Shown here in pieces: positions 33,929 to 42,762 of a stretch of DNA of 59,132 nt (the stretch's first letter is position 1; every line of letters starts with the position of its first letter). Source of the DNA: Bryobacterales bacterium (GTDB lineage Bacteria > Acidobacteriota > Terriglobia > Bryobacterales > Bryobacteraceae); the NCBI GenBank assembly GCA_016789905.1, contig JAEUQC010000164.1, positions 1 to 59,132 on the forward strand, in the 5' to 3' direction. The translations under genes and the position numbers were made by a program. The notes beneath the pieces were generated by a model. That model was not told the origin of the DNA and searched no databases. It was given only the letters and a program-made list of their open reading frames with translations.

Positions 33929-34759
33929 ATGCCCTTACCCACTGATTTCGCCGGCCTCAACAAAACCAAGCTCCATCTCGGCGATTTTGCCCAGCACTTC
34001 TACAAAGACGCCACTCCATTCGGAACCGTTTTTTCCTACTATGCCGCCGCCGTTCCGCTGGTTGCCGAGGATCTTCGCGATTTTATCGATGAACCTGTAG
34101 CCGCGCTCCCGCCGCGAGTCCTGGCCGGCCTCGGCAAAGTGGTCGTTCTGTTCGTCCCCTACCTGGAGCGGCCCGGCGAGGCGCCCCAGCGCACCCGCCC
34201 CTCCAAACGCGCCGCCGAGAAGCAGCCGGAGTTCGACGTCCGTAACAGCCTAGTGGCCATGGACCCTCCGGCGCCCGCCAACCTCCTCCCCGTCGCCTAC
34301 CTGCCTCCCCGCACGCCGGAGGAGCCGCACATACTCGCCTTCAGCACGCAAGGCGTCGATTCAAGCGACCATCATCATAATTTCTTCCACGCTTTGGCCC
34401 AGCTCGTATTTCTCACGCAACCCGATTCCGTTCTCGCCGGCTATCGCAATATTCTTCGCGAGGAACTCAAGAGCCGCGCCCATGGGGAAGTGGATGACGC
34501 CTCCTGGAAGGCCAAACTCGATCTGCTCAAGAAAGAATCCGGCGTCCGAGGCGAATCCAAACTCTTTTTGGAATACGCCCGCCATAGTTTCATCGACACA
34601 CTCACGCTTTTCCTGCATGGCATCTGCTGCGATATTGACGTAGAACCCGGCCCGCGCCAAATTGCCAGCCGCTACCTCCGTAAGCGCCTCCAGTTCCTTC
34701 AGACCGAGTACCCGCAGCCAGAGGGGTATGCCGTGTTCCCTGAGGAGCTTAAGAATTAA
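33929..34759 (+). CDS. Hypothetical protein, 276 aa
   Basis: ATG 33929 follows AAGGAG at a good distance. I do not recognise the family. The protein is cytosolic by appearance, with no signal peptide or membrane helices; it has QGVDSSDHHHNFFHALAQL in the middle and a short His cluster that could bind metal. A charged linker with PQRTRPSKRAAEKQP lies near residue 90, and HGICCDIDVEPGPRQIASRYL near the end. Nothing indicates an enzyme class. It diverges from lpxB; the TIGR03437 gene follows 48 bp downstream. Confidence 0.7.
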   Translation: MPLPTDFAGLNKTKLHLGDFAQHFYKDATPFGTVFSYYAAAVPLVAEDLRDFIDEPVAALPPRVLAGLGKVVVLFVPYLERPGEAPQRTRPSKRAAEKQPEFDVRNSLVAMDPPAPANLLPVAYLPPRTPEEPHILAFSTQGVDSSDHHHNFFHALAQLVFLTQPDSVLAGYRNILREELKSRAHGEVDDASWKAKLDLLKKESGVRGESKLFLEYARHSFIDTLTLFLHGICCDIDVEPGPRQIASRYLRKRLQFLQTEYPQPEGYAVFPEELKN

Positions 34760-34807
34760 CTGACCAGAGGATTCTCCGAAATCGGTCGATAAGAGATTGT
34801 GCGTTGT

Positions 34808-36487
34808 ATGCAAGTCTCCCTTCCGGCCTTCCTGCTTCTGGCGGCGGGTCTCTTTGGCGCGCCATCGATTAAGGTTTCTCCCGCAGCCCTGATATTCAAC
34901 TACCAGGAGGGAAGTGGCGCCTTGCCGGCCAGCCAGACGCTGGCGGTTTCCGCGGCTTCCGGTGCGGCCGCCGCCATGGTCTACACCAACTCCGGCGGCA
35001 GCCAGTGGCTCTCCTATACACCGCAACTTGGCAAAACCGCGCTTTCCATCAAGGTGAGCGTGAATCCCACCTCCCTCCCCATCGGCCAGTATACGGAGTC
35101 TATTGTGCTCATAACTCCCGATACTGGCGGGGATTCGGTGGTCGTGGGAATCACGCTGAACGTAAGGGCCGCTCCATCGGATCTGAAAGTCTCTCCGGCA
35201 ACGATTAACATCGTCTACCGTCTTGGGGAACTCCCGCCTTCCCCGGTTCCAGCCTATCTCACCACAACAGGCGGACTTCTCTCGTTTTCCGCCGCCGCCA
35301 CGGGCGCCAAATGGCTGCGTGTCACCCCGGCCAGCGGCGCGGTTTTCCCCGGTTTCCGTTCCGCGCTGGCGATTACCGCCGATGTCACAGACTTGATTCC
35401 CGGCACACAGAAGGGTTCGGTAACCATAACCTCTCCGGACGCGATTACGAAAACTTCCACGGTTACCGTAAATCTCACCGTGCAGCCCGGCATCCCGGTC
35501 ATCAGCTCCATTTGGCCTCCCAGGCTTACGTTTGGCGCCACCGATAGCACAATCACTCTGACGGGGGACCGCTTCTTCAGCGGAACCATTGTAAAGAGCG
35601 GGAATACCGTGCTGAAGTCAACCATCCTGGGGCCCACCTCGCTCAATGTCGTGGTGCCGGCGTCACTGCTCGCAAACCCGGGAAGCGTACCGCTCGTCGC
35701 GACCAACCCGGACCCTGGCGGCGGAGCCTCCGGCAGTGTCTCGCTCGAAGTTCTTCCGCCTGGGCCTGTTCTTCTGGCGGTGGTCAATGCGGCGTCACAA
35801 CTGACCTCGCCCCTGGCCCCCGGCATGGTGCTTACATTGTATGGCTCCGGCATGGGTCACGATACCATCACTGCCTGGGACGGAAGCACGCCCTACCTGC
35901 CCACCACCCTAGGCGGTACCCGCGTCCTGCTGAATAACGAAGTCCTGCCGCTTATCTATACCTCCTCCCGCCAGGTTTCCGTGGTTGCACCGAATACACT
36001 GGAGCCTGGTCGGGCATTCATGATGGAAGTCGAGTTTCAGGGCATTAAGTCCGTGGTGTTTCCGGTTCTCTCCGTCAGCACCGCGCCCGCATTATTCACG
36101 GCCAATGGCAGTGGCTCCGGAACCGCTGCGGCGTTCCAGGTGGACGCCACCACCGGCGATGTCGCACTCAACTCCGACAAAACTCCGGCCACCAAAGGCT
36201 CCGTCCTGGTTCTCTACGCCACTGGAATTGCTCCGCGCCTGCCTATTCCACCCGACGGCTTTGTCGCGGTCGAACCTTCCGGGAACTCCATTGCCGGCAT
36301 TTCTTTAGTGCTCGGCGACGCCCCGGCGGAGATCCTCTACGCCGGCTACGCGCCAGGGCTGGTGATCGGCATCGTCCAAATCAACGCGCGTGTGCCGGAA
36401 ACTGCGCCTACCGGCAAGGCGGTGCCCGTCACCATTAAGCTCAACAACGCCTCCAGCCCCGCAGGGGTCACGCTTAATATCAAATAG
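34808..36487 (+). CDS. Secreted BACON/IPT/TIGR03437 multidomain protein
   Basis: The 559-aa exported protein starts at ATG 34808 with a signal peptide (MQVSLPAFLLLAAGLFGA); a GTG nine bases upstream is possible. Two BACON-like Ig domains occupy about 20-125 and 130-230 (WLSYTP, then WLRVTPASGAV), then an IPT/TIG domain (about 232-320: ISSIWPPRLTFG, ITLTGDRFFSG). A TIGR03437 domain (about 325-559) begins LLAVVNAASQLTSPLAPG and ends near IVQINARVP. There is no catalytic motif. BACON and IPT domains bind carbohydrate or mediate adhesion; TIGR03437 is shared with the subtilase at 1592-4912. An extracellular adhesion or glycan-binding role is inferred. Confidence 0.85.
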   Translation: MQVSLPAFLLLAAGLFGAPSIKVSPAALIFNYQEGSGALPASQTLAVSAASGAAAAMVYTNSGGSQWLSYTPQLGKTALSIKVSVNPTSLPIGQYTESIVLITPDTGGDSVVVGITLNVRAAPSDLKVSPATINIVYRLGELPPSPVPAYLTTTGGLLSFSAAATGAKWLRVTPASGAVFPGFRSALAITADVTDLIPGTQKGSVTITSPDAITKTSTVTVNLTVQPGIPVISSIWPPRLTFGATDSTITLTGDRFFSGTIVKSGNTVLKSTILGPTSLNVVVPASLLANPGSVPLVATNPDPGGGASGSVSLEVLPPGPVLLAVVNAASQLTSPLAPGMVLTLYGSGMGHDTITAWDGSTPYLPTTLGGTRVLLNNEVLPLIYTSSRQVSVVAPNTLEPGRAFMMEVEFQGIKSVVFPVLSVSTAPALFTANGSGSGTAAAFQVDATTGDVALNSDKTPATKGSVLVLYATGIAPRLPIPPDGFVAVEPSGNSIAGISLVLGDAPAEILYAGYAPGLVIGIVQINARVPETAPTGKAVPVTIKLNNASSPAGVTLNIK

Positions 36488-36492
36488 CGGGC

Positions 36493-37281
36493 CTAGTAGG
36501 CCGGTTCAAACGGCCAGTTCGCCGTAGTCGAGTACCCGCCGTCAGCCGCGATCACCTGCCCGGTGATGTAATCCGACGCCGGCGCCGACAGGAACACGGC
36601 CAAACCGGCCATATCCGCCGGAGTCCCCATGCGTGGATTCGCCTGTGCGCCGTGCAGCCAATCGTGCATATGTTTCTGGGCCCACATGTCTTTGTTCAGG
36701 TCGGTCAAAATGAAGCCTGGCGCTATGCAATTCACCTGAATGTTAAAGCGACCCCATTCGGCGGCCTGCACCCGCGTCAGCCCGGCGATGCCCGCTTTGC
36801 TGATGGCGTACACACTCAGATACGGAATGCCCAACAACGACATCAGGCTCCCGATGTGGATAATCTTCCCGCCCTTGCCGCGCTCTACCATACCGCCGCC
36901 GATGTGCTGGCAAAGTTCAAAAATCCCATGCAGATTCGTGTCCAGAATCCGGCTGTATTCTTCCTTCGTGTAATCTTGCATCCGCCGCCGCACATTCGTG
37001 CCGGCAACATTGATGAGAATGTCGGTGTGCCCGCGGAACTCCGCCGCGAACGCCCGTATCGAGTCCGAATCCGTCATGTCGATGGAACGGGACTCGGCAC
37101 TATACCCTTCAGCCTTAAGCGCCGCCACCTCCTCGGCCAGCTTGTCGGCCGACCGGGCCGCTAACACGGTATGCGCCCCGGCGGCCGCAATTTCCTTGGC
37201 AATGGCCAGCCCGATGCCACGGCTGGCGCCAACGACCAGGGCGGTTTTGCCCTTTAAAGAAAACAAAGTTTCAAGAGACAT
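36493..37281 (-). CDS. SDR-family oxidoreductase (gluconate 5-dehydrogenase-like)
   Basis: The 262-aa classical SDR has VGASRGIGLAIAKE for NAD(P), NVAGTN, the catalytic IGSLMS serine and Y-A-I-S-K (YxxxK), and PGFILTDLNKD in the substrate loop. The layout resembles gluconate 5-dehydrogenase and 3-ketoacyl reductase-like sugar dehydrogenases; the substrate is not determined. Its ATG lies inside the end of the spermidine-synthase-like gene (11-bp overlap), so it is translationally coupled to it. The arginine at the cofactor loop (LAARSADK) suggests NADPH preference. Confidence 0.87.
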   Translation of the reverse strand: MSLETLFSLKGKTALVVGASRGIGLAIAKEIAAAGAHTVLAARSADKLAEEVAALKAEGYSAESRSIDMTDSDSIRAFAAEFRGHTDILINVAGTNVRRRMQDYTKEEYSRILDTNLHGIFELCQHIGGGMVERGKGGKIIHIGSLMSLLGIPYLSVYAISKAGIAGLTRVQAAEWGRFNIQVNCIAPGFILTDLNKDMWAQKHMHDWLHGAQANPRMGTPADMAGLAVFLSAPASDYITGQVIAADGGYSTTANWPFEPAY

Positions 37282-39646
37282 GTTGAGATCTGTGATGAGA
37301 AGTGGTTTTGATTACGAACAACGCGCCGAGATACAGTACGCCGCCGAGCAGCAGCGTCTCTCGTAACCCTAGGTATATCGCAAAGAAGATCGCCGCCGCC
37401 GAACCCAACACGCTTGACGCGGCATTCAGCGACCAGGCCCAACGCACGCTCGGCTTGTGAAACCCTTCTAAACGGGCCAATCCTTGCGGAAATGGCATCC
37501 CCATGCAGAAACCGGCCGGCGCGATGAGCAGCACCGTTATCAGCATCTTCACCGGCAGCGGCAGGCCAACAAGGGACGAAGTAATGGGCGCCGCGGTGAA
37601 GGCGAGCATCCCCACCAGCACTGTAACCAACCCCAGCGCCCGCATCAACTTTCCGTCGTCGTCGCCAATGTACTTTCCGCTCAAGAAGCTCCCGGCGCCG
37701 CTCGAAACCAACATGCTGAAGATGATGACCGTCAAGGCATAGGTGGGGTGGCCGAGGAACAGTACGAATTTCTGAATAAGCGCTACCTGGATTAGGATGT
37801 AGCCGACTCCGATGCAGAGAAAATACATCAGGAATCGCAACACACCCTTCTCGCGGGGCAATCGTGTTCCCAGCACGAGCGGCGGCAGCGCAAGAATGAT
37901 GATGGTTGCCAGCAAGCTCACACCGACAAGGGAAAACAGCATGGGAACGGCGCGGTTAATCTTATAGTCGGCACTGTCCTTGTTCATCGCCGTCAGGAAA
38001 TTCCATAGATCGCGCGGCTGGACCGTGTAGAAGAAGAACGGCCTGTTGTCATCGACCGAGGTCACGTCAAACGGATACTTCGAGAGCCAGGCATCCAGAT
38101 TGGTGACGGCCAGGGCCTGCCCGAATGGGGTCTTCTCCCCGTCTCCGGGCAGGTAGATCCGTTGGAAGTGTCCCTTGGCGATCAACTCTTCGGCGCGCGC
38201 GCCATCGGCGGCCGTGAACGGTTTGCGGCTGATGAGCACGGTGTCGCGGGCACCCCAGCCCTCCAAATCCTTTTGCGTACCCTCCCGAATCACCATGACG
38301 TGCCGCTGCGGGTCCTGTTCCCCAAGGCGCGCCAGCGCCTCGCGCGCCAGCACGAGCAGGCGGACGGACTCTCGCGGCGGGTCAAACCCCCAGCGAGTGA
38401 TCGCCAGCACGCCGTCGTCGTTCAAGTGGCTCAGGTAGTCGTGGAAAGCATCGGTGGTGTACAGGTTGTTTTCCGACAGCGCGAACGCCCCAGCCGCCGT
38501 CGACGCCCAGGTATCCACCAGTGTCGCCTGCAAAACGCTGTATTTTTCCGTACTGCGGCGCACAAAGCTACGCCCGTCTTCCACGTGAATCTGAATGCCG
38601 GGACGCCGGTAGAGATTCCGGCTGATGCCGGCGAACTCGCCGCGCATGATGGTGTTGGCGATGATCGGGTTTATCTCGACGCCGGTAATGTCTTTAGAGC
38701 CGGCGGCAATCGCGCGCGCCACGTCCCACCCGCCGCCGGGGCCAATGATCAGCGTTTTCGCTCCCGGCCGCATCAGGTAGGGGAAGGCCGGTCCCTGCTG
38801 GGTCAGGTCACGCGTCTGTTCGGGCGTCAGGTTGTCGACGTCGAAATCCATAATGCCGGTGGAAGCATCGGCGTCGATGACAATCTGCGTCTGGCCGCTG
38901 GATTTTTCCTTCGCCACGGCAATTCTGGAGAACGTGTTCCAGCGGACGAAGATCTCGTTCGTCAGCGCCTGGCCTTTGGCGTAGTGGACATCAATCCAAT
39001 GGTTCTTCGTGTTGAACACCACCAGCACGGTCAATAGCAGCGCCACGGCCACCGAAGCGGCCCGCAGCGGCTGATGCCCATCCAGGTTGTACCAGATCGC
39101 CGAGCCGACGGCGAACAGAACGGCCGCCGCGATTACCGTATTCGGGCCGCCAAAGTTGTTGAGCAGCGGAATCAGCAGCAAACAGCCGCCGGCCGCGCCC
39201 AGCAGGTCGAAGAAATAGACACGGTCAATACGCTCGATCGTCTCCGAAATCGCAAGCGAGACAATCGCTCCCGCCAGAAAAAACGGCAGCGCGCTGAAAA
39301 AGTATACGGCGGCCAGCGTCGTATTCGTCAGTTCCTGCCCACGCGTCAGAATGAAGATGACGCTAACGAGCGGCATCACAGCGTTCACAAGCGACAACCG
39401 CCCGAGTTTGCGGAACAGCGGCGCCGGCTGAGCCGCGATGACGTAGGAAAACACCCCGCCCGCCCCCAGCCCGAACAACGCGATGGAAATGGCGAGAAAC
39501 GCGAAGTGGTAGTAAAAAACCACCGAGAAAATGCGAGTCATCGCCAGTTCCAATAGCAGGGTCGCCATGGTGGTGAACGCGACGCCCATATAAACTTGCG
39601 GCCAACTGGTGGTTACGGAAACGGGGGAAGTCGTAATGCGGGACAA
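37271..39646 (-). CDS. Membrane-embedded spermidine-synthase-like protein
   Basis: The 791-aa protein has about six N-terminal transmembrane helices (to about 230), a soluble Rossmann methyltransferase-like domain (about 260-510) and a second block of about six helices (590-785). The soluble domain has KTLIIGPGGGWDVARAIAAG for the SAM-like cofactor and VEINPIIANT. EDGRSFVRRS follows, with YSVLQATLVDTW at the position of the acidic catalytic residues of aminopropyltransferases. The D-x-x-x-D pair of true spermidine synthases is not convincing, so polyamine synthesis is uncertain. It lies 60 bp after the OPT gene stop on the same strand and overlaps the SDR. Confidence 0.8.
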   Translation of the reverse strand: MSRITTSPVSVTTSWPQVYMGVAFTTMATLLLELAMTRIFSVVFYYHFAFLAISIALFGLGAGGVFSYVIAAQPAPLFRKLGRLSLVNAVMPLVSVIFILTRGQELTNTTLAAVYFFSALPFFLAGAIVSLAISETIERIDRVYFFDLLGAAGGCLLLIPLLNNFGGPNTVIAAAVLFAVGSAIWYNLDGHQPLRAASVAVALLLTVLVVFNTKNHWIDVHYAKGQALTNEIFVRWNTFSRIAVAKEKSSGQTQIVIDADASTGIMDFDVDNLTPEQTRDLTQQGPAFPYLMRPGAKTLIIGPGGGWDVARAIAAGSKDITGVEINPIIANTIMRGEFAGISRNLYRRPGIQIHVEDGRSFVRRSTEKYSVLQATLVDTWASTAAGAFALSENNLYTTDAFHDYLSHLNDDGVLAITRWGFDPPRESVRLLVLAREALARLGEQDPQRHVMVIREGTQKDLEGWGARDTVLISRKPFTAADGARAEELIAKGHFQRIYLPGDGEKTPFGQALAVTNLDAWLSKYPFDVTSVDDNRPFFFYTVQPRDLWNFLTAMNKDSADYKINRAVPMLFSLVGVSLLATIIILALPPLVLGTRLPREKGVLRFLMYFLCIGVGYILIQVALIQKFVLFLGHPTYALTVIIFSMLVSSGAGSFLSGKYIGDDDGKLMRALGLVTVLVGMLAFTAAPITSSLVGLPLPVKMLITVLLIAPAGFCMGMPFPQGLARLEGFHKPSVRWAWSLNAASSVLGSAAAIFFAIYLGLRETLLLGGVLYLGALFVIKTTSHHRSQHVS

Positions 39647-39706
39647 GTAACTATGTTAATTGATGTTGGCCCCGGGCACCGCATGGAGGCCCGAAATGCA
39701 CGGGCG

Positions 39707-41725
39707 CTACATCATCGCCGTCGGAGGGGCAGGCTCATCCGGATGCCCCGCGTTGGCGATGGGCGTGGCGATCATGTTCACCGCCATGATGGCCAGAACG
39801 GCTACGCCGGTGAAGTAGCTCGGCTCCTTGAAGAACTCCGGCAGGGACACCTCCGCCAATGCGAAGCCAGCCACCACCAGGCCCATCAACCCCTCGCCGG
39901 CAATCATTCCCGAGGAAATCAGGATGCCAATATTTTCACTCCGCGCGCGTTGCGCTTCGTTGAGACCTTTCCTCGAGGAAATGTAGTCCCCCACCGCGCG
40001 GAAGCAGCCGCCGACGAAAATCGAAAACGTCGTGGCGAAGGGCAGGTACATGCCCACGCTGACGAGCATGGGGCTTCGCACCTGCATCATGATCATGCCC
40101 AGTCCCATGAAGACGCCCATGCCGACGAGCGGCCACGCCATATCGCCGCCCACGATTCCCTGCGCGATCAGCGCCATCAGGCCGGATTGCGGCGCCGGCA
40201 GTTTGGCATCGCCAAAGCCGATCCCGCCCTGCTTGATATTGGCCTGGTGCAGCAGCATCAACGGGAAAAACATCACCAGAGAGGAGATGACCACCGAAAG
40301 CAACTCCACCCACTGAATGGTCCGCGGCGTGCCTCCCAGAATGTAGCCGACCTTAAAGTCCTGCAACAGTTCTCCAGCCACCGCCGCCGATACGCAACCC
40401 ACCGCGGCCACCGCCAGCACCACCGCCACCCCGCCCGGGCCGCCCACACCTAGCGACACCATCAGCAGCGCGGCAATCAATAGCGTGGAAAGCGTCAGCC
40501 CGCTCACCGGGTTGTTCGACGAACCGATCATACCCGTCAGCGAGCCAGAAACGGTGGCGAAGAAGAAGCCCGTAATCAACATCACCACGGCGGCGACCGT
40601 CGCGATCCAGACGGCCCCGGCAAAGTAATAGTACACCGCGATCATCGCCAGAAAGGTGACGCCGATTAGCCCGAATACGGACTTCGAGCTCATGTACTGC
40701 TCCGTCCGGTTGTTCCGATCCACCGGCGCGCCCGTCCCTCGCAGCTCCGCGAACGCCCGGCCCAACCCGACGCTCAGGTTCTTCCGCATCTTCCACAAGG
40801 TGTTCGCCGCGCCCACCAGCATCCCGCCCACCGCGATCGGCCGTACGATATAGCGCCAGACCGCCGCCGCCAGTCCTTGCCAGTCCTCATGGGTCGCGCC
40901 AGGGGGCAGAAATTTGTTCAAATCCTCGCCCAGGAAGTAGATCAACATTGGAATCAGGAAACCCCACGCCAGCACCCCGCCGGAGAAGTTTAACGCCGCC
41001 AGTTTCGGCCCGATGATGTACCCGACACCGATGTAGGCCGGGCTGATTGTCGGCGCCGCCGCCATTGTCACGCCGCCCACGTTCAGCGTCCGTTGATCGG
41101 ACCCAAGCTTCACCGCCGTCTGCCCCAGATTGCCAATCTGAAACAGGAAATTGCGGTCCGGCTCAAAGAGCTTCATGACGCCGAGAATGTAAACCGCCGC
41201 ACCTGTCGCCATGTTGATGAACAGAAACTTCGCGGCCTTCGATGCCGACTGCCCGGCCTTGTGAATTTCAGCCGCCGCCACCGATTCCGGGAACGGCAAA
41301 TCGTCGTCCTCCACCATCACGCGGCGCACCAGCGAGACGAACAACACGCCCAATACGCCGCCCACCAGCATCAGCGCGGTGGATTTCAGGTAACCGTGCT
41401 CTACATCGAACTGCGGCCAGGCCTGCGAAATCACGAAGGCGGGCAGGGTGAAAATGGCACCGGCCGCGATCGATTCGCCTATCGAACCGGCGGTGCGCGC
41501 CAGGTTTTCTTCAAGAATCGACCCCCGCTTAAATCGCAGCAGCGCCATTCCGATGACCGCGGCCGGATAGGTGGCGGCGATCGTGATGCCCGCTTTCAAC
41601 CCGAGGTAGGCGTTCGCCGCTCCCAGCACGACGCTCATCACCAAACCGATTATGACGGCGGAATAGGAAAATTCCATCATCTTGCGGTCTACCGGTACGT
41701 AGGGGACGTGCTTTTTTTGGCTCAC
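39707..41725 (-). CDS. OPT-family oligopeptide/metal-chelate transporter
   Basis: The 672-aa inner-membrane protein has about 15 hydrophobic helices and OPT landmarks: NAYLGLKAGITIAATYPAAVIGM near the start, SIGESIAAGAIFTLPAF, and SSNNPVSGLTL. It also has GYILGGTPRTIQWVEL and YLPFATTFSIFVGG near the C terminus. OPT members import small peptides or metal-chelate complexes by proton symport. The usual Acidobacteria-type OPT is of this length. The start ATG 41725 faces the divergent SDR gene at 41798. It heads a run with the spermidine-synthase-like gene and the SDR. Confidence 0.9.
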   Translation of the reverse strand: MSQKKHVPYVPVDRKMMEFSYSAVIIGLVMSVVLGAANAYLGLKAGITIAATYPAAVIGMALLRFKRGSILEENLARTAGSIGESIAAGAIFTLPAFVISQAWPQFDVEHGYLKSTALMLVGGVLGVLFVSLVRRVMVEDDDLPFPESVAAAEIHKAGQSASKAAKFLFINMATGAAVYILGVMKLFEPDRNFLFQIGNLGQTAVKLGSDQRTLNVGGVTMAAAPTISPAYIGVGYIIGPKLAALNFSGGVLAWGFLIPMLIYFLGEDLNKFLPPGATHEDWQGLAAAVWRYIVRPIAVGGMLVGAANTLWKMRKNLSVGLGRAFAELRGTGAPVDRNNRTEQYMSSKSVFGLIGVTFLAMIAVYYYFAGAVWIATVAAVVMLITGFFFATVSGSLTGMIGSSNNPVSGLTLSTLLIAALLMVSLGVGGPGGVAVVLAVAAVGCVSAAVAGELLQDFKVGYILGGTPRTIQWVELLSVVISSLVMFFPLMLLHQANIKQGGIGFGDAKLPAPQSGLMALIAQGIVGGDMAWPLVGMGVFMGLGMIMMQVRSPMLVSVGMYLPFATTFSIFVGGCFRAVGDYISSRKGLNEAQRARSENIGILISSGMIAGEGLMGLVVAGFALAEVSLPEFFKEPSYFTGVAVLAIMAVNMIATPIANAGHPDEPAPPTAMM

Positions 41726-41797
41726 TATGGGCGCTCCTTTGGGCCTTTACCTGGATCGATGAACATTCTAGCGCGGCTTGGATACAATCGTGGGGAC

Positions 41798-42547
41798 ATG
41801 ACTACACCTTTTCGTCAGGATGGCCGGGTCGCGATGGTGACCGGCGGCGCAAGCGGGATCGGGGAGGCTACCAGCCGCGTGTTCGCGGCGGCGGGGGCTT
41901 CGGTTCTGATCGCCGATATCGATATGCCCAAAGCCGAGGCGCTCGCAGCCCAACTCTCCGGCGCCCGCGCCGTCCGTTGTGACGTCACCGATGAAGCCGG
42001 CATTCGTGACCTCCTCGCTGGCATTGAACGGCTCGATGTGCTGGTCAATAACGCCGGAATCGGGCTGGTTGGAACCGTGGAAGACACCGAAACCGCCGAT
42101 TTTGAACGCCTGTTGCGCGTCAATGTCACAGGTCCGTACCTGGTAACCCGCTACGCCATGCCCCATTTGCTGAAATCCCAGGGCCGGATTGTGAATATTG
42201 GTTCGGTCGCCGGGCTGATTGGCGTCAAGAAGCGGTTCGCCTATTGCGCCACCAAAGGCGCCGTTGTCGCCATGACCCGCCAACTCGCCGTCGATTACCC
42301 CACGCAGATCCGCGTGAACTGCGTTTGCCCGGGCACCGTGGATTCCCCCTTCGTCGAGGGCTACCTGGAAAAGTACCACAAGCACGAAAAAGAGAAGGTT
42401 CGGCTGGAACTGAACGCACGCCAGCCCATCGGACGGCTGGGAAAGCCGGAAGAAATCGCCAATCTGGCCCTCTATCTGGCCTCCGACGAAGCCGGTTTCG
42501 TGAACGGAAGCGTGGTGTCAATCGATGGCGGGTGGACGGCTGCCTAG
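41798..42547 (+). CDS. SDR-family oxidoreductase
   Basis: The 249-aa enzyme starts at ATG 41798 with GGGGAC upstream; the frame before it is antisense to the OPT gene. It has VTGGASGIGEATS, NNAGIGLVG, the catalytic IGSVAGLIG serine and Y-C-A-T-K, ending with VVSIDGGWTAA as in ketoacyl-ACP-reductase-like SDRs. D39 after strand two (LIADIDMPKAE) favours NAD(H) over NADP(H). The substrate is unknown. It is transcribed away from OPT and followed by a 215-bp gap before the penicillin-binding protein gene. Confidence 0.9.
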   Translation: MTTPFRQDGRVAMVTGGASGIGEATSRVFAAAGASVLIADIDMPKAEALAAQLSGARAVRCDVTDEAGIRDLLAGIERLDVLVNNAGIGLVGTVEDTETADFERLLRVNVTGPYLVTRYAMPHLLKSQGRIVNIGSVAGLIGVKKRFAYCATKGAVVAMTRQLAVDYPTQIRVNCVCPGTVDSPFVEGYLEKYHKHEKEKVRLELNARQPIGRLGKPEEIANLALYLASDEAGFVNGSVVSIDGGWTAA

Positions 42548-42762
42548 GTTTTTTCCTCTCACACGAATATCCCCCTAATGGTGGCCGCAAGTCGCGTCGA
42601 TACAATAGGTAAGCTGTGCCACAAGCGTGTAGTTGATAAGCTGTTTTTTTGTTTGACTAACCACACTGGAGTCGGGCAAAATAACAGGCAAAAGGTCAGG
42701 GTTACCGGTAGTACTTGTGGGCCAGTCTCAAGTCCGAAACAACGCAAGGAAGGTTTTTTGTT

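Noticed and set aside
37271..39646. True spermidine synthase assignment for the membrane protein
   Set aside because: The cofactor fold is present but the acidic catalytic pair is not convincing, so I kept the call at spermidine-synthase-like.
41093..41797. Upstream extension of the SDR frame
   Set aside because: It is antisense to the OPT transporter and precedes a normal SDR start at 41798.
42548..42762. Possible c-di-GMP-I riboswitch before the PBP gene (GGCAAAAGG ... GGGTTACCGG)
   Set aside because: The two conserved-looking pieces are only a few bases apart instead of flanking two stems, so the fold cannot form.
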